From assembly GCA_024640925.1 (NCBI GenBank), contig JAHEEB010000290.1, positions 1 through 6,105 on the forward strand: 6,105 bases of DNA, given 5' to 3'. Made by a program: the position numbers and the translations under genes. Source of the stretch: Bacteroidota bacterium. Lineage in GTDB: Bacteria > Bacteroidota > Bacteroidia > Bacteroidales > UBA10428. The notes beneath the pieces were generated by a model that was not told the DNA's origin, ran no database searches, and saw nothing but the letters and a program-made list of their open reading frames with translations. Positions 1-5,540 of the stretch are shown here, one piece after another. Each line of letters opens with the position of its first letter. The stretch's first letter is position 1.

Positions 1-107
1 ATAAAGAGATATCTGAGATAATAGGTATATCGGAAGTTAACACCGGAGTTAAAATAAATAGAATCAAAGCAATCATTCTAAAATCTCTCGAAAATGGAAA
101 CAAATGA
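1..107 (+). CDS. ECF-type RNA polymerase sigma factor, C-terminal end (partial)
   Basis: Only the last 34 codons are in the window. Reading from base 3, the frame gives a peptide beginning KEISEIIGISEVNTGVKINR and closing at the TGA of 105-107. This is the recognisable helix-turn-helix tail of sigma region 4.2: 'YkEIAeilgis..tvk.ri.rar..L' in ordinary ECF sigmas, where it reads the -35 (in Bacteroidota the -33) promoter element. The frame overlaps the next gene by 14 bases, which implies an operon and probably translational coupling. A small sigma factor followed at once by a membrane protein is the classic layout of a sigma/anti-sigma pair. The subfamily cannot be told because region 2 lies outside the window. 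A LuxR/GerE-like HTH is a less likely alternative. Confidence 0.75.
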   Translation, partial: KEISEIIGISEVNTGVKINRIKAIILKSLENGNK

Positions 108-747
108 ACTGAAAAATATATGGCAAACATTGGCTAATGAGAAACTAATTGACAAAGATTTAGCCAGAGAAAATATCAGGCGGATTATCTCAAAAAAGGG
201 GAACGGGATTATTAATAAAATGATAAAAAACACCAGGTTTGATTATTATCTTTTCTTATGTGGAACGATTCTTATTCCTCTCTTTTTGTTAACAGCGCAT
301 TTATACGTTCCTGCTCCATTTCCAAATTTACAATCATATGTTGGCCTGTCGGTCGTTGAACTATTTTTTATTTACATGCTAAGCAGTTCTATACGAAATC
401 GAAAATTTTTGAGTACTACCTATAATAACGAATCAATAAAAGAATCAATTGAAAAAGTAAATTCATATTTGAAAATATACTTAAAAAAATATAACTGGAT
501 TAGCCTGGTGTTTGGATATTCTTTTTTAACGCTTGCATTAATACAATTTTTAGTGAAAATTGGAGGTTTTAAAAACATATCATTTTCTGCTTCAGGATTC
601 AATTTGTTTTCCTCACACCTTATAATAGTGATATTGGCATTAATGATAATATGGCCCTTACTCATTAAAATCGAAATCAAAATACGATATTCCAAAACTG
701 TAAAAGATATGAAACAACTACTTGATGAACTTAACGATGAAGAATAA
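94..747 (+). CDS. Four-helix membrane protein, putative anti-sigma partner
   Basis: A 217-residue protein. The first 50 residues form a charged, helical cytosolic segment (METNELKNIWQTLANEKLID at the start). Four hydrophobic segments follow at about residues 51-72, 81-100, 135-155 and 174-194, separated by a polar helical stretch at about 103-130. The end is an acidic cytosolic tail of about 20 residues. There is no signal peptide and no zinc-binding HxxxCxxC anti-sigma motif. Its start lies 14 bases inside the end of the ECF sigma gene, and its stop overlaps the next start by one base (TAATG). From position and topology I infer that it holds the sigma factor at the inner membrane, probably through the N-terminal helices. 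Bacteroidota carry similar uncharacterised proteins next to sigma-70 genes. Function is inferred from context; no catalytic motif is visible. Confidence 0.75.
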   Translation: METNELKNIWQTLANEKLIDKDLARENIRRIISKKGNGIINKMIKNTRFDYYLFLCGTILIPLFLLTAHLYVPAPFPNLQSYVGLSVVELFFIYMLSSSIRNRKFLSTTYNNESIKESIEKVNSYLKIYLKKYNWISLVFGYSFLTLALIQFLVKIGGFKNISFSASGFNLFSSHLIIVILALMIIWPLLIKIEIKIRYSKTVKDMKQLLDELNDEE

Positions 748-1166
748 TGTATCAAAAAGATTTTATACTTCGAATGATTGAAATGATTGCGGATTTAATC
801 GCCGGTATTTTAGGATTGATTAAGAAAGGCGATTACGGGCAAGCATCTCAAAACCTTGATAATGCTTATTTCAATTTTCTTAAGCAGGATGCATCTTTTT
901 TTCGGAGTATCAGTAAAGAGAAATTAACGGATGAGCTTATTAAAGAGCACAATTACACAAATGGCCATTTGGAAATACTAGCCGAATTATTTTATGCCGA
1001 GGCTGAATTATTATATGCGAAAGGCAATTGCATCGAAAGCATTGAATATTATGAGAAAACATTAATACTGTATGAGTTTGTTGCTAAGGAATCCAAATCG
1101 TACTCTATAAATAGACAATCGAAAATGTTGATGATACAACATCGGATTACTCAGAATTTAACTTAA
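747..1166 (+). CDS. Small helical TPR-like protein of unknown function
   Basis: A 139-residue, predominantly helical soluble protein starting MYQKDFILRMIEMIADLIAG. The first 25 residues form an amphipathic to hydrophobic helix that could pack on a partner or a membrane surface. Residues about 75-112 (sequence such as AELLYAKGNCIESIEYYEKT) fit one tetratricopeptide-like helix pair with the usual Gly and Ala/Tyr positions. I believe related proteins occur in Bacteroidota and Bacillota as an unnamed DUF-type family, possibly near DUF6483, but I cannot confirm that. The start codon shares its A with the preceding stop codon (TAATG), so translation is probably coupled to the membrane protein. That makes it the third member of the sigma unit, perhaps as an adaptor. 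It ends only 24 bases from the convergent stop of the expansin gene. Confidence 0.7.
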   Translation: MYQKDFILRMIEMIADLIAGILGLIKKGDYGQASQNLDNAYFNFLKQDASFFRSISKEKLTDELIKEHNYTNGHLEILAELFYAEAELLYAKGNCIESIEYYEKTLILYEFVAKESKSYSINRQSKMLMIQHRITQNLT

Positions 1167-1190
1167 CCACAGAGTATCAGGAAATAGTAT

Positions 1191-1922
1191 TTATTCAAAT
1201 TGTCCCGAAGATTCAACCAGCACTCCTGCTGTAATCGAGGAGTATGTGTCTTCAATTACTTGTCCGTCAATTGCTGTAATTCTAATTGTGAATGAGCCGT
1301 CGCCGAAGCCACTCTTATCGGTATAAGTACCATCGGTACCACGGGTTAACTGAAACCAATTAGTGTGTTTTGAGCTTTTTACCTCTACTTTTAACAGAGG
1401 CAGCCTTATATTCCTTACCCATAAACTGGTCCACCAAATACTAGCCTGGGTCTGAAACTGATAGAAGATATTTTCGCCATTATCGGGGCATTTGGTTACA
1501 TACCATTTCATGGTCCGGGGATATTCTCCAGTGTTCAAAATATCATATGCCACCTGGCTTAAATCAATGCTGTTTTTTGTGGTTACACCTGTGGTAATTA
1601 CCCTGACAATAAGCGATTTTCCCTTTTCTGTTTCAATTTTAACACAGGCATCACAAAGCTGACCGTTGCCATTGTGTGTAAGTTCCAGTCCTGCCAGATA
1701 ATTTCCTTCGATTATCTGTATCTTTTCCGGGTAAGGCCCACATGAGTTTGTCCACTCGCTTTCTGCCCAGTCAACCGGGCCCAGGTGAAATTGCCCTCCG
1801 GTAAAAACTTCTCCATAAACTCCGCCATCAGGCTGAACGAAAGGACCATCGTCGTTTTTGTTTTTGTTACAACTAAAAAAGGAAAGCAAAAGAAACAGGA
1901 AGAATAGGTGCTTAGCTGACAT
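1191..1922 (-). CDS. Expansin-like surface lipoprotein (DPBB + CBM63)
   Basis: A 243-residue protein read as a bacterial expansin, a non-hydrolytic protein that binds and loosens cellulose or related wall polymers. Residues 1-17 are a signal peptide ending in a loose lipobox (SFFS|C18), followed by NKNKNDDG. Such an acidic/Asn-rich start after the lipid Cys is often seen on surface-exposed Bacteroidota lipoproteins. Residues about 35-150 correspond to the six-stranded double-psi beta-barrel D1: a YGEVFTGG start, Cys61, the CDAC pair (Cys90/93), Cys145 and IDLS with Asp120. Residues about 152-243 correspond to D2/CBM63 with SIWWTSLWVRN and GDGSFTIRITAIDG. Compared from memory with Bacillus subtilis EXLX1 (YoaJ), Asp120 matches Asp82 and Trp163-Trp164 match Trp125-Trp126, and the Asp-to-Trp distance is 43 residues in both. 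The Asp71 and Tyr73 equivalents appear to be Thr110 and Gly112. Base composition is richer in G+C than the flanking genes. Confidence 0.8.
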   Translation of the reverse strand: MSAKHLFFLFLLLSFFSCNKNKNDDGPFVQPDGGVYGEVFTGGQFHLGPVDWAESEWTNSCGPYPEKIQIIEGNYLAGLELTHNGNGQLCDACVKIETEKGKSLIVRVITTGVTTKNSIDLSQVAYDILNTGEYPRTMKWYVTKCPDNGENIFYQFQTQASIWWTSLWVRNIRLPLLKVEVKSSKHTNWFQLTRGTDGTYTDKSGFGDGSFTIRITAIDGQVIEDTYSSITAGVLVESSGQFE

Positions 1923-1931
1923 GGTTGTGTA

Positions 1932-1937
1932 CCTTTT
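1932..1937 (-). promoter_or_regulatory. Shine-Dalgarno-like site of the expansin gene
   Basis: On the minus strand AAAAGG lies nine bases before the ATG at 1922. It is one of the few purine-rich ribosome-binding-like sites in the window and supports the chosen start, which also gives a complete lipoprotein signal peptide. Bacteroidota often initiate without such a site, so its weight is modest. Confidence 0.45.
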
Positions 1938-2049
1938 ATTTACCGCTAATATAGTAAAAAAGAAGATTGTTGATTTGCTGGTGTTTTATCTATTAAAGAA
2001 TTGTGCTTAATATTTAATTATTATTGAATCATAGGCACAAAAGAAGGTA

Positions 2050-2061
2050 ATCCTCAAATGA
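2050..2061. repeat. 12-base repeat, copy 1 (upstream of the expansin gene)
   Basis: ATCCTCAAATGA, identical to the word at 3548-3559. Both copies are preceded by AAGAA (2041-2045 and 3541-3545) with a spacer of four or two bases. This copy lies about 130 bases upstream of the expansin start, between the expansin gene and the end of the Crp-like regulator gene. On the minus strand it reads TCATTTGAGGAT and contains a TTTG. It may be an operator or promoter element. A chance 12-base match in a 6-kb AT-rich window is also quite possible. Confidence 0.3.
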
Positions 2062-2095
2062 TACCATTGATCTGGGTCAAAAAATCGGGGAAAGT

Positions 2096-2725
2096 TTATT
2101 TTAGTTTTGCCCTGATTCGACTTAAAGTTTCCAGTGAAATTCCCAGATAAGATGCAATGTGAGTAAGTGGGATCTTTTCAATATAATAAGGCTGTTGTTT
2201 TAAAAGAATTCTATAGCGTTCAGTGGCTGAAAGATATTGGATGGCATACAAACGTTCTTCAAGAAAAAACACATTATTAGCCACAATTAATTGTTCAACC
2301 TGCCATAAAGCAGGATATTTATTTTTAAGTTTCATTAGTGCCTCAAAATTTATTATCAATACCTGCGCATCGGTTAATAACTGGATGTTTACCTTAGAAG
2401 GCTGTCTTAGTATGGAAGTCCCATATGAGTCAATAAATTGCAGAGGGAAGAAAAAATCATGACATTTTTCTTCCCCATCAATATAAAAGAATTCACGGGC
2501 AATACCTTCCTCTAAAAACCAGAAATTAGTTAACATTTCGCCTTCCCTTACGAGAAAGGTGCCTGTTGTAAGATTTTTTCGATTCCCAAATACTTCCAGA
2601 TATTCTTCTCCAGCCTCTTCTTCAACCTTTTTGAATAAAGGAATTATGTTATTAATACACAATAGCAAACGGTTGTTTATACAATCTTGACGAAAAAAAC
2701 TATTTAATAGTAATTCTGACAGCAT
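2096..2725 (-). CDS. Crp/Fnr-family transcriptional regulator
   Basis: A 209-residue cytosolic DNA-binding regulator. Residues about 45-135 form the cyclic-nucleotide-binding-like beta-roll (NLTTGTFLVREGEM, then FWFLEEGIAREFF and CHDFFFPLQFIDS). Residues about 140-165 are the long dimer helix. Residues 186-207 are a winged-helix HTH: IPLTHIASYLGISLETLSRI, the typical 'IAsyLGItpEtLSRiR' signature. As in most Bacteroidota members, the classical cAMP phosphate-binding cassette (GE...RxA) is absent, and there is no Cys cluster for a 4Fe-4S centre, so the effector is unknown. The protein ends right after the recognition helix. The first 20 residues (MLSELLLNSFFRQD) are extra relative to many homologues, but the only other in-frame Met, at residue 64, would remove part of the roll; a TTG at codon 20 or 22 is possible. 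It lies 60 bases after the SDR gene in the same direction and probably shares its transcript. Confidence 0.85.
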   Translation of the reverse strand: MLSELLLNSFFRQDCINNRLLLCINNIIPLFKKVEEEAGEEYLEVFGNRKNLTTGTFLVREGEMLTNFWFLEEGIAREFFYIDGEEKCHDFFFPLQFIDSYGTSILRQPSKVNIQLLTDAQVLIINFEALMKLKNKYPALWQVEQLIVANNVFFLEERLYAIQYLSATERYRILLKQQPYYIEKIPLTHIASYLGISLETLSRIRAKLK

Positions 2726-2785
2726 AAATTTTTTAATCGTAATTAATTTCTAAAATTAATACAAGTTTAAGGTACCCTTTTGTTT

Positions 2786-3499
2786 CTATAAATTACCACC
2801 ACCATCGATATCTATAACTGATCCTGTCATATATTTATTATTTAAGACAGCTTCAATAATATGTGCAATTTCGTCTGGTTTTCCAATTCTTCCAACAGGT
2901 AGTTTTCCTCCCATCTGTTTAAAGAAAGTTTGTTTTTGTTCTTCATTCATCCAATCATAGGCAGGGGTGTCTACAAGTCCTGGACTCACTATGTTTACTC
3001 TTAAAGGAGCTAATTCAACAGCCATTGTCCTACCCATAGCTAAGATAGCACCATTTACTGCGGCAACACCAGAAGTTCCAGCAATAGCTTTTCTTGCAGC
3101 TCCTCCAATTACCATAAGAATAGAGCCATCCTTTCTTAAATGCGGAACAGCATGTTTTGCCGAATAATAATAACCGAAAAATTTAGTATTAAATGCATTT
3201 TTCAATGCTTGACTTTCAAATTGAGTAAATGTGCCCCAAGCTGGTACTCCTGCTCCGATTAAAACCAAATGATCAAAAGAATCGATTTCTTCGAAGAATT
3301 TCTTCACAGATAATTCATCGGTAAAATCAAGCTCTTTAGGCACAACGTTTTTACCAATTTCTTTTGCTGCCTTTTCTATTTTCTCTTTTGTTTTACTTGC
3401 TATAATAAGCTCATTATTTTGATTGGCCAATAATTGTGCTGTTGCAAACCCCATTCCTTGGCTTGCACCAATTATTACAATTTTTTGATTGTGTAACAT
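2786..3499 (-). CDS. Atypical short-chain dehydrogenase/reductase-fold protein lacking the Tyr/Lys active site
   Basis: A 237-residue single-domain Rossmann protein of normal SDR length. Residues 7-17 carry the dinucleotide-binding turn (IVIIGASQGMG). Further SDR landmarks are LDFTD (about 57-61), LIGAG (80-84, in place of NNAG), the ELAPLRVNIVSPGLVDTP segment (162-179) and the C-terminal TGSVIDIDGGGNL. The catalytic positions are altered: aligned with a normal S...YxxxK pattern, the Ser is Gly132, the Tyr is Val145 and the Lys is Asn149 (SGVAAVNGAILAM instead of YxASKAAL). I recall that a subset of SDR-annotated proteins shares this 'VAAVNGA' form, so it is probably a real subfamily rather than sequence error. 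It may bind NAD(P) and act by another mechanism, or serve as a sensor or binding protein. It is the first gene of a likely two-gene unit with the Crp-like regulator. Confidence 0.85.
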   Translation of the reverse strand: MLHNQKIVIIGASQGMGFATAQLLANQNNELIIASKTKEKIEKAAKEIGKNVVPKELDFTDELSVKKFFEEIDSFDHLVLIGAGVPAWGTFTQFESQALKNAFNTKFFGYYYSAKHAVPHLRKDGSILMVIGGAARKAIAGTSGVAAVNGAILAMGRTMAVELAPLRVNIVSPGLVDTPAYDWMNEEQKQTFFKQMGGKLPVGRIGKPDEIAHIIEAVLNNKYMTGSVIDIDGGGNL

Positions 3500-3547
3500 T
3501 ATGCTTTTTGTTTAGTAGTTATTATGTAAAAATCTAAAATAAGAACT

Positions 3548-3559
3548 ATCCTCAAATGA
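3548..3559. repeat. 12-base repeat, copy 2 (upstream of the SDR gene)
   Basis: Second copy of ATCCTCAAATGA, 48 bases upstream of the SDR start, where a promoter or operator for the SDR-regulator unit would be expected. On the minus strand the region reads TTATCTTTCATTTGAGGAT. It contains TATCTTTC (one mismatch to TAnnTTTG), but I find no clear -33 partner. The sequence alone does not tell whether this is an operator or coincidence. Confidence 0.3.
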
Positions 3560-3760
3560 AAGATAATTCGATATTTCTTTGATTGACAGTTTAAATCATT
3601 TTAATATAAATCTCTTATATTGTATTTGAAAGTTCTTAAAACAGATTACGCAGTTCAGAACCCATTTTCTCTATTCTTGCTAAGATAGATCATATCCTTA
3701 ATTATGCACTTTCTTATAAATTATTGTTATATAAAAATCAACAATTTCAGGAAAAAGATA

Positions 3761-3768
3761 TACATTTG
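3761..3768 (+). promoter_or_regulatory. Candidate Bacteroidota -7 element of the methyltransferase gene
   Basis: TACATTTG matches the Bacteroidota housekeeping -7 consensus TAnnTTTG exactly and points toward the methyltransferase. A good TTTG at the -33 position is not present (nearby are ACAATTT and, too far away, TTG at 3724), so it is a partial match. If used, transcription would start near 3774 and the leader would be close to 200 bases, including both hairpins. Confidence 0.4.
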
Positions 3769-3820
3769 TTCAATCTAAAAACGTTGGATGTTTACATTTA
3801 AAATGGATTTGGTAAGGTAA

Positions 3821-3848
3821 ATAACCTTTAGTATTCTCCAAAGGTTAT
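3821..3848 (+). promoter_or_regulatory. Perfect 9-bp inverted repeat in the methyltransferase leader
   Basis: ATAACCTTT (3821-3829) and AAAGGTTAT (3840-3848) are exact reverse complements around a 10-base loop. There is no T-run after it, so it is not an ordinary terminator by itself. It could be a leader RNA stem or a dyad operator. It is the first of two stems in a row. Confidence 0.5.
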
Positions 3849-3858
3849 CCCTCAATTA

Positions 3859-3884
3859 AACTCAGACAAATTCTTGTCGGAGTT
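3859..3884 (+). promoter_or_regulatory. Second leader hairpin, terminator-like
   Basis: AACTCAGACAA (3859-3869) pairs with TTGTCGGAGTT (3874-3884), ten of eleven positions, with one A/G mismatch and a four-base ATTC loop. A weak T-rich stretch (ATTTTC) follows. It could act as an attenuator in the leader, or as the end of a short RNA of roughly 110 bases started at the 3761 element. No plus-strand gene ends upstream that would need a terminator here. Confidence 0.45.
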
Positions 3885-3970
3885 ATTTTCATATCTATAT
3901 AATCATAACAAATGAAACCATGGCAAAAAATAGGTTATACCATGATTTCAACAATATAAATTTAAACATC

Positions 3971-4744
3971 ATGAGTAACGAAAATAAATCAATTCACGAA
4001 TTCGAATTCGAATTAATTTGCGAATATTTTTCAGGCATAGAACGACAAGGGCCAGGAAGCCCCGAGGTGACGATTAAAGCATTGAGCTTTATCGATAATC
4101 TCACCAACGAATCTCATATTGCAGACATTGGTTGCGGAACAGGTGGTCAGACAATGGTTTTGGCAGAGCATACACAGGGAGATATTACAGGAATCGACCT
4201 GTTCCCTGCTTTCATAGATTTATTTCATGTTAATGCCTGCAAACTGAATGTTCAGAATAGAGTAAAAGGTATCGTTGGTTCTATGGATAACCTTCCGTTT
4301 CAAAGTGAAGAATTGGATCTTATCTGGTCAGAAGGAGCAATCTATAATATTGGTTTTGAACGAGGATTAAACGAGTGGAAGAAGTTTCTGAAAAAAGGAG
4401 GTTATATTGCCATTTCAGAAGCCTCTTGGTTTACAGAAGAAAGGCCGGCTGAAATCAATACGTTTTGGAAAGATGCTTATCCGGAGATAGACACTATTCC
4501 TAATAAAGTTATCCAAATGCAAAAAGCAGGATATATTCCTGTTGCGAACTTTATCCTTCCGGAAAACTGCTGGACAGAACATTTCTACAAACCACAGGTG
4601 GAAGCACAAGAAGTTTTCCTGAGAAAATATAAAGGTAATCAGGTTGCTGAAGAACTTATAGCAAATCAAAGGCACGAAGCCCTATTGTATTCAAAATACA
4701 AAATGTATTATGGCTATGTATTTTATATCGGGAAAAAACTCTAA
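3971..4744 (+). CDS. Class I SAM-dependent methyltransferase
   Basis: A 257-residue cytosolic methyltransferase with a complete Rossmann core. Motif I is [12 protein letters not shown] (residues 50-61), which binds AdoMet. The acidic ribose-binding residue is Asp76 in TGIDLF. The motif II/III region runs through [20 protein letters not shown] (103-122), and beta5 is [14 protein letters not shown] (141-154). The rest, including ILPENCW (195-201), is a variable substrate domain. From memory it is very close to Bacteroides proteins solved by structural genomics, whose substrates are unknown, so I name no substrate. The frame stays open to an ATG at 3920, adding 17 residues. I chose 3971 because the remembered homologues begin MSN..(S/T)IHDF, as this start does, and the 17 extra residues are not protein-like. 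Neither start has a Shine-Dalgarno site. The leader carries two hairpins and a terminator follows. Base composition resembles the expansin gene more than the accessory genes downstream. Confidence 0.9.
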   Translation: MSNENKSIHEFEFELICEYFSGIERQGPGSPEVTIKALSFIDNLTNESHIADIGCGTGGQTMVLAEHTQGDITGIDLFPAFIDLFHVNACKLNVQNRVKGIVGSMDNLPFQSEELDLIWSEGAIYNIGFERGLNEWKKFLKKGGYIAISEASWFTEERPAEINTFWKDAYPEIDTIPNKVIQMQKAGYIPVANFILPENCWTEHFYKPQVEAQEVFLRKYKGNQVAEELIANQRHEALLYSKYKMYYGYVFYIGKKL

Positions 4745-4750
4745 TTAATC

Positions 4751-4788
4751 AGGAAGGATTGTCTATGTGTTAAGGACAGTCCTTCTTT
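4751..4788 (+). terminator. Rho-independent terminator of the methyltransferase gene
   Basis: GAAGGATTGTC (4753-4763) pairs with GACAGTCCTTC (4775-4785) over 11 positions with one G-T wobble. The loop is 11 bases, and a short TTT run follows. It begins six bases after the stop codon. The T-run is short, so termination may be incomplete. It also separates the gene from the convergent nitroreductase remnant. Confidence 0.65.
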
Positions 4789-4826
4789 ACAAAAGCTTAT
4801 GTTTATTGAAATTTTGAAGCACTTCA

Positions 4827-4964
4827 TTATAAAGATTCAATATATTTTTCCATCATAACAGTTTCATTAATTGGTTTTCGCTGTGTCTGGTGTCTGTTGG
4901 TATCCGGAAAGCCTTCTTTTGGATATCCTAAGATTAGCAAAACTGTTGGCTGAAACCAGGAAGA
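4827..4964 (-). pseudogene. Nitroreductase-family 3' remnant
   Basis: On the minus strand a 45-codon frame ends at the TAA of 4827-4829 and is closed upstream by an in-frame TAA at 4965-4967. It reads SSWFQPTVLLILGYPKEGFP, then DTNRHQTQRKPINETVMMEKY and a last five residues. This is the usual C-terminal end of FMN-dependent nitroreductase-fold oxidoreductases ('..lGyP.e......R.kRkPleE.v..ek'). It covers the last beta strand and the arm that wraps around the partner subunit. The other roughly 150 residues, including the FMN-binding N-terminal Arg/Ser region, are missing, and there is no start codon. The homology begins within a few codons of the upstream stop, so the break looks abrupt at about 4955-4967, next to the end of the 4986-5411 gene. 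It is a deletion or insertion scar and cannot be active. Assignment is by pattern, without a search. Confidence 0.6.
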
Positions 4965-4985
4965 TTAATTTTTTTTGTGTAGTGT

Positions 4986-5411
4986 CTATTTTAAACCAAA
5001 TATTTTCTTTATATCATTAATTTTATGCATAGAATCAATACTAAAGTTTGCTAAAACAAAAACATACAAGAATCCAGTAGCAAATAATCCATATAATCCG
5101 GAGAAACTGAATTCCAGAATGGATTGTAATATAGACAGAAAAGAAATTACAAGTGCAACTACGATGATTATTTTACCTAAGAAATGTAAATATACCTTTA
5201 TATTTAACACTGTCGTAAGATTTTCCTCATGGATATCACCTTTAATTAACGCCATATTGCCGAATACAGGACTATTAATCAATGAAAGAAAATTATCTTG
5301 TGTTGAAAAATGATTGTTATGAATGGTAAGTCTAGTTAACCTATTAATCTTATGTTTCACTTCGTCTGGTGGTAAATTTATTTTAAATATATATTTCTGA
5401 TTTGGAAACAT
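4986..5411 (-). CDS. Small membrane protein with two C-terminal helices, function unknown
   Basis: A 141-residue protein. Residues 1-76 are soluble and beta-rich: YIFKINLPPDEVKHKINRLT at the start and ALIKGDIHEENLTTVLNIKV at about 54-73. Two transmembrane helices follow at about 79-97 and 104-122, and the short charged tail (KINDIKKIFGLK) is probably cytosolic. The layout matches a widespread but unnamed Bacteroidota family in which a 'f.g.i....F.i.......np.i.G.i......T.i.v' beta domain precedes two helices. I know no function for it. The frame is intact, with ordinary AT-rich composition. There is no convincing ribosome-binding site before the ATG at 5411. It lies 27 bases after the end of a broken open frame on the same strand and just 5' of the nitroreductase remnant, so it sits in a rearranged spot. 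Confidence 0.65.
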   Translation of the reverse strand: MFPNQKYIFKINLPPDEVKHKINRLTRLTIHNNHFSTQDNFLSLINSPVFGNMALIKGDIHEENLTTVLNIKVYLHFLGKIIIVVALVISFLSILQSILEFSFSGLYGLFATGFLYVFVLANFSIDSMHKINDIKKIFGLK

Positions 5412-5501
5412 ATTGTCTTTATGTAATTAGAATCGTTTTTAAATACTCCCTTTTCTCTTATTGTTCAAAATTCCTTTAAAAAACGAATGTTCTTTCTCAT
5501 A

Positions 5502-5519
5502 AAAGATAGTATTATCTTT
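5502..5519. repeat. Inverted repeat AAAGATA/TATCTTT
   Basis: AAAGATA (5502-5508) and TATCTTT (5513-5519) are exact reverse complements around a GTAT loop. The dyad lies about 90-110 bases upstream of the small membrane-protein gene and could be an operator. It also lies inside the possible decayed frame, so it may be fortuitous in AT-rich DNA. Confidence 0.3.
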
Positions 5520-5521
5520 CC

Positions 5522-5529
5522 CAAATATA
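5522..5529 (-). promoter_or_regulatory. Candidate -7 element for the small membrane-protein gene
   Basis: On the minus strand TATATTTG matches TAnnTTTG exactly, about 110 bases upstream of the ATG at 5411. No good -33 TTTG is seen at the right distance. Because the upstream frame is broken, the intact gene would need its own promoter, and this is the best candidate I see. Confidence 0.25.
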
Positions 5530-5540
5530 CCAACTCTTCT

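Larger units (their letters stand above)
3500..3970. other. Divergent intergenic region
   Basis: About 470 bases without a supportable gene between the SDR start (minus strand) and the preferred methyltransferase start (plus strand). It should contain the promoters of both. The SDR side holds the 12-base repeat at 3548-3559. The methyltransferase side holds a TAnnTTTG element at 3761-3768 and two hairpins between 3821 and 3884. All frames across 3600-3760 are broken by stops within about 30 codons and show no recognisable protein remnant. A 16-codon open frame at 3912-3959 ([15 protein letters not shown]) ends 11 bases before the preferred start. It could be a leader peptide but has no further support. 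Confidence 0.7.

Noticed and set aside
420..755. Open frame on the minus strand opposite the membrane protein
   Set aside because: It is antisense to a good coding frame, Ser-rich without domain character, and has no regulatory signals.
1167..1190. Possible bidirectional terminator between the convergent stops
   Set aside because: Only 24 bases are available and I find no stable inverted repeat in them.
2223..2462. Open frame on the plus strand opposite the Crp-like gene
   Set aside because: It lies wholly within a well-supported minus-strand gene and has no recognisable protein features.
2967..3167. Open frame on the plus strand opposite the SDR gene
   Set aside because: It is the antisense of conserved SDR segments, and its Ala/Pro-rich composition results from that.
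3655..3693. Twelve-residue minus-strand frame (MIYLSKNRENGF) with AAGGAT before it
   Set aside because: It is too short, its spacing to the purine-rich site is poor, and nothing else supports it.
4415..4675. Open frame on the minus strand inside the methyltransferase gene
   Set aside because: It is the shadow of a strongly conserved gene and has no independent signals.
4975..5313. Plus-strand open frame opposite the small membrane protein
   Set aside because: The minus-strand frame has clear soluble and transmembrane architecture; the plus-strand product has scattered Cys/Asn-rich sequence without a domain pattern.
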